NCBI GenBank assembly: GCA_018105865.1
Contig: CM030851.1
Coordinates: forward strand, 12,057,328 to 12,121,327
Direction of reading: 5' to 3'
DNA: 64,000 nt
Source: Metaphire vulgaris
Lineage: Eukaryota; Annelida; Clitellata; Crassiclitellata; Megascolecidae
The notes under the pieces were generated by a model. That model was not told the origin of the DNA. It did no database searches and saw nothing but the letters and a program-made list of their open reading frames with translations. This document shows, one piece after another, positions 12,315 to 25,104 of the stretch (positions are counted from its first letter, which is position 1; the number at the start of each line of letters is the position of its first letter). Made by a program: the position numbers and the translations under genes.

Positions 12315-13800
12315 TATTCCGCTGTAGATTCTTCACAGCCGAGTGTTACAGCAGCGGACAATTTGATCATAGGAGGACATGGGACAAACAGCAGCAAATA
12401 GTCTGCGCTTAATTAGAGAACGTGTAGCTATCTCTGCATGTATTCAGAGCGACAGCCCGTTTCCGATATAAACTGATCCGGGGCACTAGTAGTAGTAGCT
12501 AATTTTCTTCGCGCGATTACCAGACGACACTCTATTTCGTGATTACAATAATATTCACTTTCCTCGCTCGCCCTCGCCACCGCCCCCGCCCCACGCCCGG
12601 GGAGCGGGGTTCTTTGTGTGAAATTCCCGCGGGATTTTGTCATCGTAAGGGAGTGTTTTTTTTCTGAGCTGCAGATGACGCTGCCCCCTTCCCCTCTCCC
12701 TCCCCCTCCCCCTCCCACCCAAGTTCGTCTCAATATTCAACCCATTAGCGCGACGGGCTGTTACGTTTAGCGGGGCCACGCCCCTACCCCTGCCCCTATC
12801 CCCCCGCACCGAAATAAATCTGCGGAGACCGAACGGCGATGGCGGCAAAGATGAAAGAAAACCCTTTTTTCCCTTGGGATCTGAAAGCGCGAAATTAGCA
12901 GACGACACCGGTCGAAATGCAGGGAGAGCGCTGTAGGGGTGGGGTGGGAACTGGGGGGGAGAAGAGGGTGTAGCGAAGGGGAAGAGGGAGGAAGGGAGGG
13001 ACAGATTGATGTTCCGGACGACGAGAACACAACAGCGGATGTACCCACACACACACACAAATAAAGATTAAATCACGGTCTAACCTCTGACATTTTGTTC
13101 ACTTCAAAAATCTTTAACGGCGATTAATGTCGGCGTCAATCGCTCAAAGACAAAAACAATTAACGTATAACCTGCCGCCTTCCTTCGCTTATTCGTCCGT
13201 TCACTGACTCCGTCGTTCATTCGTTCATTCAAAGCGGATACATTGGCACTAAACGCATCCATCCAGCATGATCCATCCATCCATCCATCCATCCATCCGA
13301 AGCCTAATCCAGTTTCCGACCCATCGGTCATCGCAATCACTTTGGGTGCTGTCCAGTTCATGGACTGCGGATCCACGTGGCGCCTCTTGATGTCCGGCTA
13401 AGTCGCTTAAGCTCCAGGGGGAGGGGGAGGGACAAGGGCCGTTGGAACGGGAAGGTCAACGGGGACGAAACGTCGCGTGAGAGGATCAATTGGCGCTGGA
13501 GAAGAAGCATTCTGCCCAGGGTTCGATTCTCGACTTTAATTTTTTGAAATAATTGTGATACGCCCAAGTGTAAATAAAATAAGACTTAGACTATTCAATG
13601 TCCGTTACGTAATAAGGACTAAGTTTAGACTGTTAGACGGTCTCTCTTATCAGGACCAGTTGCCTTTGTTAAGTTAAAATTCCCGTAGACTAGCAAGTTA
13701 AATTCAGGTAGAAGCATCGTCATCTACATGTATAGGACTGTAGGTTTATATCTGTATAACTCCAAGGGGTCGCAAGCATCACAGTATTTGTCACAACAAA
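12315..13800. other. Intergenic, GC-rich in part, no supported gene
   Basis: GC-rich tracts at about 12560-12800 and 12900-13020 and a CCAT microsatellite at 13268-13297. Reading frames here are proline/arginine-rich low-complexity translations with no domain. Confidence 0.5.
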
Positions 13801-13804
13801 CGAC

Positions 13805-13822
13805 TCTCTGTCTCTGTCTCTA

Positions 13823-13861
<39 letters not shown>

Positions 13862-13912
13862 GTCTGTCTGTCTGTCTGTCTGTCTGCCTGTCTGTCTGTC
13901 TGTCTGTCTGTC
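13805..13912. repeat. (TCTG)n microsatellite
   Basis: About 108 bp of TCTG units with a few substitutions. Confidence 0.95.
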
Positions 13913-14772
13913 ACCAACTTCTTATATCATTTAATCAACCAATTCATATTACGGATTTGCGAGAGTTGAAAAACATCGACCGGTTCCAACCACAATCCAG
14001 ACTGATTTATGAATTAACCTAATAAATGTGATCGTTAACAACTATTCCATTGCAACGGCGCCGCGGTTTTTTGCCGGAGGAAAGGTGTGTCCACGAATAA
14101 CCGGTTATAGTATTAGTCTATAGGCCTATTATGGAATAACGTTGCGTATGGACCGCTTACGCCTTTGGAACGGCGCACAAGTGGAGACGGCGAAATCCAT
14201 CGGGCAAAGTCGATTGGTCCGACGTCGAAACCTCGATATCAATTTACCTTAGATGTGATATGTTAATCGGATTCTTCCTGTATATGCCATGTCAAACTGT
14301 TCGGATCGCGCAGCTCCGTTTCAAAAACCAAGACTCTCGTGATTCGTGAGGGGCGATAACAAAGCAAGTAATTCGCAAAATAAGACCAGTTGCGAAATTC
14401 GGGAAGATGGTGATACAGACCGGCCCAGTGGTACCCCCCCCCCGCGTGCTCTCATGGGCCTCGGAACGAATACAAATCAAACAATGAGGAATAAAGTTTG
14501 ATGGCAAAATAAAATTATTTTGGCGTATTTTTGGTAAAATAACTGCTTTATTTTACTTGTTGACCATCGGACACAATAATGATAAAAATATGTCATAATC
14601 CAAAATTGTCCTATACCTAAGAGTGCCGACAAGCAAAGGGGGTCATCAATTTTCCCTACAAGTTCACCGCCCCGCAACGAATATAATAAGATTATGTAAG
14701 AAATCGACGCAGAATCTTCTTCGCTTTCCTCTTCGTTGCAAAACCGTGCAAAGAAAATTTAACGGCGACATC
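13913..14772. other. Intergenic, no supported gene
   Basis: Unique AT-rich DNA; no convincing coding or RNA signal. Confidence 0.5.
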
Positions 14773-15077
14773 CAGTGGCGGTTCCACGTGGGGGATGAAT
14801 GGGGATGGATCCCCCACCGTATTTTTATTGCTTGTGAAACCAATTTTGGGTAAAAGTCTAGTAAAACTACGGGGGAAAACTGCGGATGACCTATTTTTGC
14901 TTGCCAACCTATTTTTCGGTAAAAGTCTAATAAAATTAGGAACTACTAGTATTCCCTTTTGTCAGCCTTTTTCGGCAAAGTTTATTGATTTTTTCCTTCT
15001 CTTTCCATCCCCCAACACCACCAACTTCCTATGAATTCATTTAATCCCCACACCAAGAAATCCTGGAACCGCCACTG
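14773..15077. mobile_element. hAT-type non-autonomous element
   Basis: Begins CAGTGGCGGTTCCACG and ends CTGGAACCGCCACTG, good inverted ends. The 8-bp flanks do not match, so the insertion is old or rearranged. Confidence 0.7.
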
Positions 15078-15565
15078 GCAACACATAAGAAATCATTCAG
15101 ACCGATTTATCATTAGGCCTACTTGCTTTGCCTACAAAACCACTCGCATAGAATTTAAGTAGGTCCTAATAATTGTTATCTGTCTGAGTTTCCAAAGTGA
15201 CTGCATCTGACTTATAAGTCAGACGCATGCAGTCACATCCTGCGGAAGGCAGCGCCAATTAAAGTAGGTCTCCGTTGCAACACCTGCTGATGCTTGTTAG
15301 AGGTATACCAGGGACATCTGGGTAAACGCTCCCCAACCCGGCATCCAGCTAGCTCTTCTTCCCGGGCAAATTGGCTTCGCCCGTAATTGCCAGGCCCGAG
15401 AAGCAACTGGATCTATCGAAAACATGCACATACGATACCTACAAACAGAGGGGAACGAGAAATCCGATTCCACGAACAACTGGGAAGAGAGAAACTGAAA
15501 GGAGAAGTTGGTTGTTAAGTACTTATTTTATTGTTAATATATCCGTTGGTTTATAAGTATTAAAG

Positions 15566-15880
15566 CAGAGGCGTCATTTGGGGGCTGGGGCCGTGCCCCA
15601 AGAAAATGAAAATATTAATTCATAATTATTAATGTGCAACAAAAAACAAAAAGAGGGTCTGAACTGGTTTGAACTGGAATAACGTATTAATGTGCAAAAA
15701 GAAAAAAACAGGACGTCACTAAAAAAAAAAAAAAAAAAAGTCGTCAACTATTTTTATATCTTTGTGAACTAAAAAAATTGACGACTTTTTTCGAAACTCA
15801 AACTTAGTCTTTCTAAAAATATAAAAAAATTTAGAAAGAAAATTTTACAAAATTTCTAAAAGTGTGAAATGACGCCACTG
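15566..15880. mobile_element. hAT-type non-autonomous element with perfect target duplication
   Basis: Begins CAGAGGCGTCATTTGG and ends GAAATGACGCCACTG. Both flanks read TATTAAAG, a perfect 8-bp target-site duplication. It contains an A run at 15721-15739 and an AT-rich interior, no coding sequence. Confidence 0.9.
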
Positions 15881-15915
15881 TATTAAAGCTGAACTGGCTA
15901 GAACTACTTTTGCCG

Positions 15916-15916
<1 letters not shown>

Positions 15917-15975
<59 letters not shown>

Positions 15976-16018
15976 TATGAATTTATTTATTTATTAACAC
16001 AAGTCTGCTTAGCCTTCT

Positions 16019-16104
<86 letters not shown>

Positions 16105-16186
16105 GTGAAAGTTCCACGGAAGACGACAGCGTTAAATTCTGGAGTGTCATATTCGTTGTAGGAGAAAGGATGTATTCCATTTTGTC

Positions 16187-16234
<48 letters not shown>
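15917..16234. repeat. Three (ATT)n microsatellites
   Basis: ATT tracts at about 15917-15978, 16021-16104 and 16187-16234, separated by unique sequence. Confidence 0.95.
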
Positions 16235-16820
16235 GTAGTTGTTGTTGTTTGTTGTTGTTGTTTCATAACTCGCGAAGATCCTATAGCATGCAGTTAATGA
16301 ATAAAAGAAATACAATTTGTGCCTATCATTTGTTGTAATGCCCTGACTGCCGCTGGTTTATCTACAATTGTAATGATAATAATGATTTGAAAAGAAAGAA
16401 AATTCGATCCCCAGAAGTCAAAATACAAAATTGATATTCGAGAAAATTAATTTAAATATTTAGGTTATTAAACCAATGTAGACAAGAATATCACGTTGGT
16501 GCATCTTCCACGTTAACTGCCTGAAGCTCTAGCACTCCCCATCAACATAAAAATTCTGCACAATTTTCTATAATTATTATATCTTTCCGTTACAGAGGTC
16601 TTCCTATGCATTTGCTCAAGGCTACAGTTGGAGACAAATGCCCAGTTGACCTGTACAACGCCTTGCTTCATTTCATTATTCGTTTTGCAACGAATATAGC
16701 ATTGCATGGCCTTTCACTAACGCGAATTTTAAACATATTTCTAATACGTAATTAACTGATAATCATTATCAAGCATTGTTAGAGACTGCAGTGCCTATAA
16801 GCGAAGGGATACTACAGATT
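16235..16820. other. Intergenic, no supported gene
   Basis: AT-rich unique DNA. The minus frame at 16513-16707 has no recognisable domain. Confidence 0.5.
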
Positions 16821-16823
16821 GTT

Positions 16824-16825
<2 letters not shown>

Positions 16826-16876
<51 letters not shown>
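16826..16876. repeat. (AAT)n microsatellite
   Basis: About 50 bp of AAT units followed by ATCACA repeats. Confidence 0.95.
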
Positions 16877-17520
16877 CATAATCACAATCACAATCACAAT
16901 AAATAACAATGATAAAGATATCAACAGTAATATTCGTTATCATCTGATATAGTGTATATATAGATACTGATAAGAAGAGATCTTGCATTTGGTCTGTGTT
17001 TACAACACAACCGATTTGCTTGGTCAAATATTTGGAATACGGGGTGTTGGACACCCTCACGTATTTCCCATCCGCGACCTTCGCGGCATAATGGAACGGA
17101 ATGTATACAGTCGGATCGAAGCACGGGGTGATTTGATAAACAGTTCACTGCGGTTAACCGTCTGGCACCTGCCAGCCAAATGATAAGACAAGGAAGTGTG
17201 ATTCACATTAGTGCCCCACCCCCACCCCCCAACTCCCGAGCCAAAGGCCGGTATACTCGCTTATCCAGATGCAAGTAGCACATCAACAAGGGTGTAATCC
17301 AATCATGGGTGGCACCAACCCACCCACCACCAAGTCGCATAACTTTCTCATTTATGTGCTTTTCGCACACGACAGGTCCTATCAGAGGGAACCGTGGGGG
17401 GAGGGAGGGAGGGGGTACCTGGTCCGGGTTTCTGCTTTAAAAGTGACCTCCCCCCAAACTGATAATCGGTATTAAATATAAAGAAGTGTTATGCAATTCT
17501 CAAAGCGCTTTAAGTCCATA
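16877..17520. other. Intergenic, no supported gene
   Basis: Unique DNA with C-rich and G-rich tracts; no recognised gene. Confidence 0.5.
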
Positions 17521-17600
17521 TTAACCCCTTAACTAGGGATTCCGGATATATCCGTCCATTTTACATCGAGTTACAGTTAAATACACGGTTAAGGGGTTAA
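17521..17600. mobile_element. TTAA palindromic MITE, copy 2
   Basis: 80 bp from TTAACCCCTTAACTAGGG to CGGTTAAGGGGTTAA, in the orientation opposite to copy 1. Confidence 0.9.
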
Positions 17601-17921
17601 GAGTTAGGGGACTGAGGTAGATAAAATTTGTAAATGGCCCGGGCTATATATCCGATCTCTGAAAGGGCCTCCTAGGCAGGGTTATTTCTAGGATTACAAG
17701 TTGGGGGAGGGGGGGTGGCGGTATATTAGAAACCTCATGTCTTCGCGGTAACTAGTGCCACTTTGAAATTTCTGTTTGAGCTATCGACAGAAAAAAATTG
17801 TCTAAAATCGAGCAAAAAATCAAGTACCTATCTTCCCAGAAAAGAGCCACTTGTGTGGCACACGAGGTGCACATGTATAGGTTAATTCACAGCAAAACAG
17901 CAGGATTATGATCATGATCCG

Positions 17922-18252
17922 CAGTGGCGTAACCAGGATTTCCGGAAGGGCGGGGGTTGGTTTTGATCGTAACCAACTTCGAAAAATCTCGACAAGCAAA
18001 AAAGGTTATCCTCGTCTTTGCTTCTTGTATTTTTTCCTTTGCAGATGCTGACAAGCAAGAAAAGGTCGCCACCTTCCTTACTACACCTTTACATCCTATA
18101 ACACTTAGATATTAGAAATCCAGACAAGGGGTGGGGGTTTGACCCTCAAAACCGCGTCCGAAAATTTTAAAATGTATGAAACACATTTTAAACAATTTTT
18201 CGTCGCCAGCCAAGGGGGCGGGTTAACCCCGAACCCCCTGGCTACGCCACTG
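17922..18252. mobile_element. hAT-type non-autonomous element, family A
   Basis: Begins CAGTGGCGTAACCAGG and ends CCTGGCTACGCCACTG. Flanks ATGATCCG and ATGATCCT match at 7 of 8 positions. It shares internal sequence (CAACTTCGAAAAATCT, ACAAGCAAAAAAGG) with the copy at 10735. Confidence 0.85.
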
Positions 18253-18439
18253 ATGATCCTCACTCGACATGATCAAGCAGCCACAGGTTATGAGCGTAGA
18301 TATCTATCAGTGTTGCGTTACTACATGTACATCAGGTTGCGTTGTTTGCATTCGTCTAAGGCGAAACGTTGCCTTTCCTCAAAAAAACAAACCCCATCGT
18401 TTTGCCTGACATCACTATCTTCTCATCATAATCACGACT

Positions 18440-18455
18440 ACCTTCATCGTCGTCG

Positions 18456-18497
<42 letters not shown>

Positions 18498-18766
18498 CCA
18501 CCACCATCAACATATATAAGAATTATTACCTATCCGTGCGGTAAAGACAATAAAATACAACCGATAAGATTGTACTGATAAGAGTGCATGACCGCGTAAA
18601 ACATTCTATACCGAGTTCCCGATGAATGCGAAAAAGAGGAGAGGTAGAAGGTGGAAGGGGAGATAGACAGACAAGAAGATAGGAGGCGTTTTGTCCACAA
18701 TATTTCAGCATTAACTTTTCGCACACACACACACAATCTGTCGGTCTGTCTGTCTGTCTGTCTGTC
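18440..18766. repeat. (ATC)n and (TCTG)n microsatellites
   Basis: ATC tract at about 18450-18500 and a TCTG tract at about 18738-18766, with a short CA tract just before it. Confidence 0.9.
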
Positions 18767-19298
18767 AGTTTTATGCCATATTTTCTTACGATGTTCCATA
18801 AACCACAAGCTATATGGGCAAAGTTGTCCATAACAATGGTGAAATGCATGCAGCTTAGCGAAGTAGTTAAGCCAGATTTAGCACAGTGTTTTATTTACCC
18901 AGACTTCAGGCCTTGGGGGGGGGTGACTAAAATTTTGAGTCAGTGCTGGGAGTTGTTTTTTTTTGGGGGGGGGAGGGAGGAATATTTGTGTTTTCCTCCA
19001 TCAGGCCTGTACAAAACACTGATTTATTTCCTTCACTGGAAAGCTGGTCTTTTTGCGAAACTTTATCCTTGGCAATCGTGTTTCTATGCAGTTTTCTCCG
19101 TCACTCGGCGTCAGATTATATAACACGCCACGCTACCGAATATACAGGAAATTCGTATATATATATATATATTCACTCAAAAGTAATATATGTATATATA
19201 TGAACTGCACTTAAATTAAAATATTTTTAATAATTATAAAACCTTCAGGTGAAACACTAGCGTCAGTCCATATAGTATACATGTTATATACAGTATAT
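18767..19298. other. Intergenic, no supported gene
   Basis: Contains G runs at about 18916 and 18965 and short TA tracts near 19157-19200. CAGGCCT-bounded stretches suggest a decayed small transposon, but I cannot define ends. Confidence 0.4.
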
Positions 19299-19446
19299 GG
19301 GTCATCCATATAGTACGTACGCAAAAATAGTCATATTTTCACCACCCCCCTCCCCCGTTGCACATGATAGCGTACATAGGAAAAATCTCCAAAATCCGAC
19401 TCACACCCTCCCCCCTCAGTGCGTACGTACTTTACGGATGGCCCCT
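19299..19446. mobile_element. MITE with GTACGTAC subterminal repeats
   Basis: Left end GGGTCATCCATATAGTACGT and right end GTACGTACTTTACGGATGGC form inverted repeats. Related halves occur near 3099-3232 and at 51901-51935. The superfamily is not certain. Confidence 0.65.
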
Positions 19447-19639
19447 AAAATTAAGCTACCAAATCTCGCCCCAACTGCACCCCCCCGATTTAAAGTAGCT
19501 CCCCTTCCTCTTCTCACTCGCCCCCAAACCCATTAAGAATTCCAATTTCTGGTGCCAAAATCAGCCGAAGACTAATAATTAATTACTATTCTGACGATGG
19601 CTCCCAAATCCCAAGACACGGAATTTCGTGTCTGACGTG

Positions 19640-19672
<33 letters not shown>
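19640..19672. repeat. (GT)n microsatellite
   Basis: About 32 bp of GT units. Confidence 0.95.
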
Positions 19673-19914
19673 GCCGCTTCGAGATCCACTCACAATAAAC
19701 AAACGCTCAAAAACTGGATGATGTCAGGAATTCAGCTACAAAACCGCTCAGCAGGACACCGTCTATTACTCAAAGGCATTCGATCGCCGGGCGGGGCGGA
19801 TGGGAGGGAGGTAGGGAGGGCAAGCCCGGGACCGAAGGCTCCCCCCATCGTATATGTTTATCTTATGTCTTACGATTCAGAAGAGGTGACTAAGCAAAAG
19901 CGAAAACCCTTGGC

Positions 19915-19925
19915 GAGACACAGAC

Positions 19926-19968
<43 letters not shown>

Positions 19969-20405
19969 CAGACAGACAGAGACAGATACGCGGGCCATAG
20001 ATGGCGAAGTAACATGGAGGGTCGGAAGACCTGTCATGTACATCGTTGCCAAGTCATCCACTAAACATTCACATCGCCTCCGTTGTGTTAAATAGACTGA
20101 AATAGAAGTGACTAAAAATAGATGAATTTTTTAAACATGTATCTCATTAGGCCTATCTCCTTTCATAAGTAACATAACGCCAGTAGCACACACGTCATTA
20201 CAATACAATTCTCTCTTTCTGCTTGTCTGCCTGTCTGTCTGTATCTGTCTCTCACTCTCAATCTCTCGTCTGTCTGTCTGTCTGTCTGTATCTGTCTCTC
20301 ACTCTCAATCTCTCGGTCTGTCTGTCTGTCTCCCTCTCTCTGTCTGCCTCCTTGTCTGTCTGTCTCTCTCCTTGTATGTCTGTCTGTCCGTCCGTCTGTC
20401 CGTCT
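19915..20405. repeat. (CAGA)n tract and (TCTG)n tract
   Basis: CAGA units at about 19918-19985 and an imperfect TCTG/TCTC tract at about 20222-20405, that is the same motif on opposite strands about 240 bp apart. Confidence 0.9.
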
Positions 20406-21105
20406 CTCATTCTAAATGTTAGGATCCTCTTTAGATGTTGTATAATTCCGATCACTGAAGGAAAAATCTGTAGGATACAGCCTACGTCTCAAAAGTTCTC
20501 GTTGGAAAGCCACATTAAATTTCACGAACTTCGGCAAAGCGAAAGCATCTTGCCGCATGAGAATCTCTTACCTGAAGCCTCGTCAACTGGCAAATTCGCA
20601 ATCCACAATAACAAGATGCCGGCGACAGCTCCTCGGAAAGACCGAAACAGTTGGAACATGTTTGTCGAATTGAGAAAATAAATTTCTCTCCTTCACGATG
20701 TTTCGTTGAATTCGACGCAAACTCTGGTCTCAATACCACGAACACCGCACGATGGCGATTCGGCGTTGAACCGTCGACCACGCTTCTTGGCAACGCACAG
20801 GAATCAGCCGGCCCAATGCGATTTCATTGAACTTTCAACATCAGAAATATCTCTGAAAACTGCACCAGCAAACCAAAAAAAATTACTCTCTAAAATCGTA
20901 TGAATGTGGTGGGGGAAAAGCATTTAAATCTCTGATCTACGTCAGAAAATTCTTACCAAGTACAGCTGTAGTTACATCTTCAGGCTTCTTTATCCTCGAT
21001 CATCATGCATATGAGTCCATTCTGGACAGCTGGAGAGAGGGAGAGAGAGACAGAGAGGGAGAGAGAGACAGACAGACAGACAGAAACCAAGACTCGAGCG
21101 AAAGG
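20406..21105. other. Intergenic, no supported gene
   Basis: Less repetitive, moderately GC-balanced DNA. The plus frame ending at 20681 has an 80-codon non-repeat tail without a recognisable domain. A GAGA/CAGA tract occupies about 21030-21083. Confidence 0.45.
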
Positions 21106-21269
21106 CAGTGGCGGCTCTAGGATTTGGCAAGTGTGGGGGGCGTTGGGGTGGCAACTTCTAATCATTTTTGTTGTTTAATGACTGTAGAGATTCCCAACAA
21201 GGGGCTGGAGGGGGCAGGCACTCAATAGGGGCACGGGCCCCTCTGGCCCTCCCAGTGGAGCCGCCACTG
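21106..21269. mobile_element. hAT-type non-autonomous element, family B
   Basis: Begins CAGTGGCGGCTCTAGGATTT and ends GTGGAGCCGCCACTG. Flanks GCGAAAGG and CTGAAAGG match at 6 of 8 positions. Confidence 0.8.
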
Positions 21270-22055
21270 CTGAAAGGCTACCATAGGGAAGAGGGAAGGC
21301 ATAGTGGTTTGACCCCACCCTCCCCCACTTTTCATTCAATTTTACGCCAATGGATAGGAAGGGACAGACAGACAGAGATTCAACCTTCTGCAACCGAGAA
21401 CAAGAACAAGAACAAGTCCAGAAAATCGTCCCACAAGTGAACAGCGTCGTCATCGCTCTGATGTTCTGGAACTAATTGTGGTGGCCTAGTTTCTGTTGGT
21501 CCTGTTTATTTCCTGTTTGTTTTCTTTTTGGTCCACCCTCCTAATTATAAGCAGCTCCTCCAGTCTCAGCAGCCAGAATAAATACGCACAGTCCAGATGG
21601 CGGTCGACTTCGGTGCTACTTCTGCTCGAGGGGCGGCGGGGGAGTTGGGGGCGGGTGGGGGCGGTGTTCACAGCCTCAGGCCAGCATCTGGCTGGCCCCA
21701 TCTGGGCGGCTTGTTTGGCAGATGTTTTTATTACCCGTGTGCATTTTGTCTCCGATGGACTTCTTGATGGCGCGTTTACAAATTGCCGATTGACGCCCAT
21801 AATAATTCTGATAAAACTGCTCCTAATCTAAACGAAAACGGCGCCAAATTACAGCAGATAAAAAGATAAAACCAGTTGTATTCTATAGCACAGAACACCG
21901 TCGATTATACCCGATTATAATAAATAACCTATAAAATACATGTATAGGCCTATATATGCTCATGTCATGTATTTATAATTAATAGGCCTACTGAGTTGAC
22001 TGATCTATAAATTGATATATCATGATGCATATGCTTTATTACTTATTTTTATTAA
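21270..22055. other. Intergenic, no supported gene
   Basis: Unique DNA. Overlapping frames at 21486-21831 on both strands have no recognisable domain. Confidence 0.45.
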
Positions 22056-22135
22056 TTAACCCCTTAACTGGGGATCCCGGATATATCCGTCCATTTTACA
22101 TTGAGTTACAGTTAAACACACGGTTAAGGGGTTAA
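22056..22135. mobile_element. TTAA palindromic MITE, copy 3
   Basis: 80 bp from TTAACCCCTTAACTGGGG to CGGTTAAGGGGTTAA, close to the apparent family consensus. Confidence 0.92.
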
Positions 22136-22535
22136 TTCAGAAAACGGGTGTGGCATGTTTGAATATTTTCCTGTAGTATTACTGACTAATCTATTGTTTA
22201 CTCTTAATGATAAGTGAGAAATAAAGAACTTGAGATGTATTTCTCTTGAATATATTTAACTGTATATGGCGGCTATAGGGAACCACAGACGAGGTTAATT
22301 GACTTAGACTGAAATGACAGTGTATCTTATTAACAGGTTGCAGAGGCCATCGAAACAGCAAATATCAACACGGAATTTTGCAATGTTTTTCAAACACAAG
22401 TATAGGGTCTACTATACAAGAGTCGTTGCGAAAACCGAAAACGTAAAAATATCGCCTTGTATAAGAAAACGTTAAAAGAATAATAGAAGCAACTCAAGCT
22501 TCCTGTCGCAAACACGAAAATGCGAAACTTAGCAC

Positions 22536-22843
22536 CATTGGCGTACCCATCGGGGAGGGGGGGTCACAGGGAGCCGGGGTCCCTATTCCAGCTGGGATAA
22601 ATCGTGGGATTTGAGTAAAAACCGTCGAGAAATTTCTCGGAGAGAGGATAATAGATTCAATAGAAGCGACATATGGGCGTCAATGTGCTAAGAAGTCATT
22701 GACGACCCATTTTGTCTCTTGACTCTTTCTATTTCGAAAATGTCTGGGAGGATTGGGGTCTGTGCCACCTTCCCCCCCCCACCCCACCGTCCCACCACTA
22801 CAACCACCGCCACCACCATTCCAGAATCCTGGCTACGCCACTG
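22536..22843. mobile_element. hAT-type element, the uninterrupted relative of 61065-61472
   Basis: Begins CATTGGCGTACCCATCGG and ends ATCCTGGCTACGCCACTG; flanks CTTAGCAC and CTTAGCTG match at 6 of 8 positions. Internal sequence around GCTGGGATAAATCGTGGG is the empty-site form of the nested insertion at 61127. Confidence 0.75.
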
Positions 22844-22979
22844 CTTAGCTGAGAACAGCGCAAGACAGTTAGCTGCGGAAACGCAAACGCAGACACCCGG
22901 ATCGTGTGCGGTCAAATGCAGACGCCCGCAGCCCAAAACTCCCACGATGTACATCATTGAATAACTGCAGAGCATAATA

Positions 22980-23059
22980 TTAACCCCTTAACCGTGTATT
23001 TAACTGTAACTCAATGTAAAATGGACGGATATATCCGGGATCCCCAGTTAACGGGCTAA
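22980..23059. mobile_element. TTAA palindromic MITE, copy 4
   Basis: 80 bp; starts TTAACCCCTTAACCGTG, and the right end is mutated to CAGTTAACGGGCTAA. Confidence 0.88.
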
Positions 23060-23410
23060 AGACACACAGCAGACGCTGGACCCGAAATCGCCGCGCAGGT
23101 ATCTGGTGGTTACGCAGAGGTGGGCTGATATAATTATATTACCTATTGAACGGTCGATTTACGACACAGTAGCCGAAGCTCGGTATGGAGGAGAATTTGG
23201 TTTCAACGATGCTTTAAACAAGGGTCTGCGACAGACAGTGTTTACTCTAGGCCTGTTTTGGGGGAAATTCCCCCAAAGTTTTAAAATTTCCGCCCCCAGA
23301 AATTTGTATATGTTGGCTTGGGGATGGAAATCCCCCCAAAGCGTTGAAAGACAAATCTTGTCCCCCAAACATTTCAACCCCAACCCCATGTCAAGGTGTC
23401 TAGAATAAAC
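23060..23410. other. Intergenic, possible decayed small element
   Basis: Stretches of GGGGGAAATTCCCCC and related G/C runs at about 23255-23400 suggest hairpins, perhaps from a degraded miniature transposon. Confidence 0.35.
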
Positions 23411-23414
23411 AGTG

Positions 23415-23429
23415 TGCGACAGAGGAGAG

Positions 23430-23463
<34 letters not shown>

Positions 23464-23690
23464 GCAGGCAGACATGCAGACATAGAGAGACAGAGATGGA
23501 GCCAGAAAGAGACACAGACAAACAGACAGACAGACAAGGAGAGAGACAGAGAGAGGGAGGGAGACAGAAAGAGACAGACAGACAGACAAACAGACAGTTG
23601 ATGTAGACAGAAAGAGAGAGAGGGAGACAGAACGAGAGACAGAGGACAGCGACAGAGAGATAGAGAGAGAGACAGAGAGAGATCCAAATA
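23415..23690. repeat. Imperfect CAGA/GAGA simple repeat
   Basis: About 275 bp of CAGA and GAGA units with interruptions. Confidence 0.9.
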
Positions 23691-24124
23691 GGTTTTTACA
23701 TCCAAATTGTTTATCGGCCGACTCTTGGATAATTGATCCAACATCTTGTATGTGCAAGAAGCCAAGAAGCTAGGCCATCGGTTGAAACAAACGTTTGGCG
23801 CTGGCCTTTTCAAGTTCAGAAGGCCATTTGGCCTTTTCTCGGCCTTTTGTATATAGCCTACATCCGATCGCATTGACCAGACGCAAGAGAAAAACCTCGA
23901 CGCTAGGCAAATGGACGTTTCCCATCTATAGATTACTGTATAGACGCTTGTTGGAAATGTAACAATTTTTAATCATCTTAATATGTTTATGTCCGGCGAA
24001 TCGGCGAATCTGTCTGTCGGTCACGATACACGATTTTGCAACATCTTGTCATTGACAACCAAATATTGTTTAATCAAAACAGTATAATTAAACAACGCAG
24101 CGTTTAACGAAGCGTCTTAATTGC

Positions 24125-24596
24125 AGCTCAAATCCCCGTTCCCCTTTCCTCACCCCATCCCTCTCCCAATCGCCCAGGCCCCAGCCCATTCCCGCCCCGG
24201 CCCCAAAACCCCGTTCCCTTAAACCCCTTTGGCCCCAACCCATTCCGCCTCGGCCCCAAACCCCCGTTCTCCTTCCCTCTCCTTCTCCCCATCTTTCTCC
24301 CAATTCCCCAACCCATTCCCGCCCCGTCCCAAACCCCGATCCATCCCTCTCCAAATCTACCAGGCCCCAACTCATACCCGCCCTGCCCGACAGGCCCCAA
24401 ACCCCCGTTCCATCCTCTCTCACCCCCTCTCCCAACCCCGTACCTCTCTCCATCCCTCTCCCAATCGCCCCGGCCCCAACCCATCACGCTCCGCCCTACC
24501 CCACCGGCCCCAAACCCCATTCCCAAACCTACACAACGCTGCTCCGAAAACCTGAAAACTTCCCAAACCTCCCTTCCCTCTCCCAATGCCCTGCCC
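24125..24596. repeat. Pyrimidine-rich degenerate minisatellite
   Basis: About 470 bp strongly biased to C and T on the plus strand, with recurring words CGGCCCCAA, ACCCATTCCCGCCC and CCCTCTCCCAAT. Units vary in length. The long minus frames (Gly/Trp/Glu-rich) are translations of the repeat. Confidence 0.8.
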
Positions 24597-24731
24597 CCAT
24601 TATTATATATATTTTATTCCTTCCTAGCCTCAATACCTATTTTTTAAAAATTTTACCCCTCAGATTACTGTCACCGTACTGGGGATTTAATTTTTGGAAA
24701 AGCGTTCTTCAGAAATGATTGCTGTAACGTT

Positions 24732-24833
24732 TTAAATTTGCTATATCTCAGGCTATATAGAAACTAAAAAGATGAGGTTTGCAATTGTTTAGATTGTTTA
24801 TTTCTCTTTCTAACCGTCTGTGCAAAACAAAAA
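24732..24833 (+). repeat. Dispersed direct repeat, copy 1
   Basis: About 102 bp from TTTGCTATATCTCAGGCTAT to CCGTCTGTGCAAAACAA, repeated with about 87% identity at 25105-25206. Confidence 0.85.
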
Positions 24834-25104
24834 AATTGGGGTAGAGTCCACTTTATAAAATATCACCCTTTCTCCCGAATATTTTTTAAAGCCCCTAGCA
24901 AAATATTTTCAGCGGTAACCCACTTTGGTCAGCGGCAATGTTGTAAAGGGATGTCAGAGGAACAAAATAAACCAAAAAGTTTGAAAATCGGTTGACATTT
25001 GGCAAAGATTTTTCAATTCTAGCCCGATGACCCCAATGTTTAAACATAAGTATTATATCCTGAATTTCATGAAAGTTTTGAATTGTGAGAAAGTTTCAAA
25101 TTTT

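Noticed and set aside
11951..12412. Long frame encoding Asn-Asn-Ser repeats, and poly-Leu on the other strand
   Set aside because: Both are translations of the AATAATAGT array, with no coding sequence around it.
13805..13912. Regular short repeats that could suggest a CRISPR array
   Set aside because: The unit is the tetranucleotide TCTG with no unique spacers, and the genome is an animal one.
24088..24586. Overlapping Gly/Trp/Glu-rich frames on the minus strand
   Set aside because: They follow the pyrimidine-rich minisatellite in every frame and end with it.
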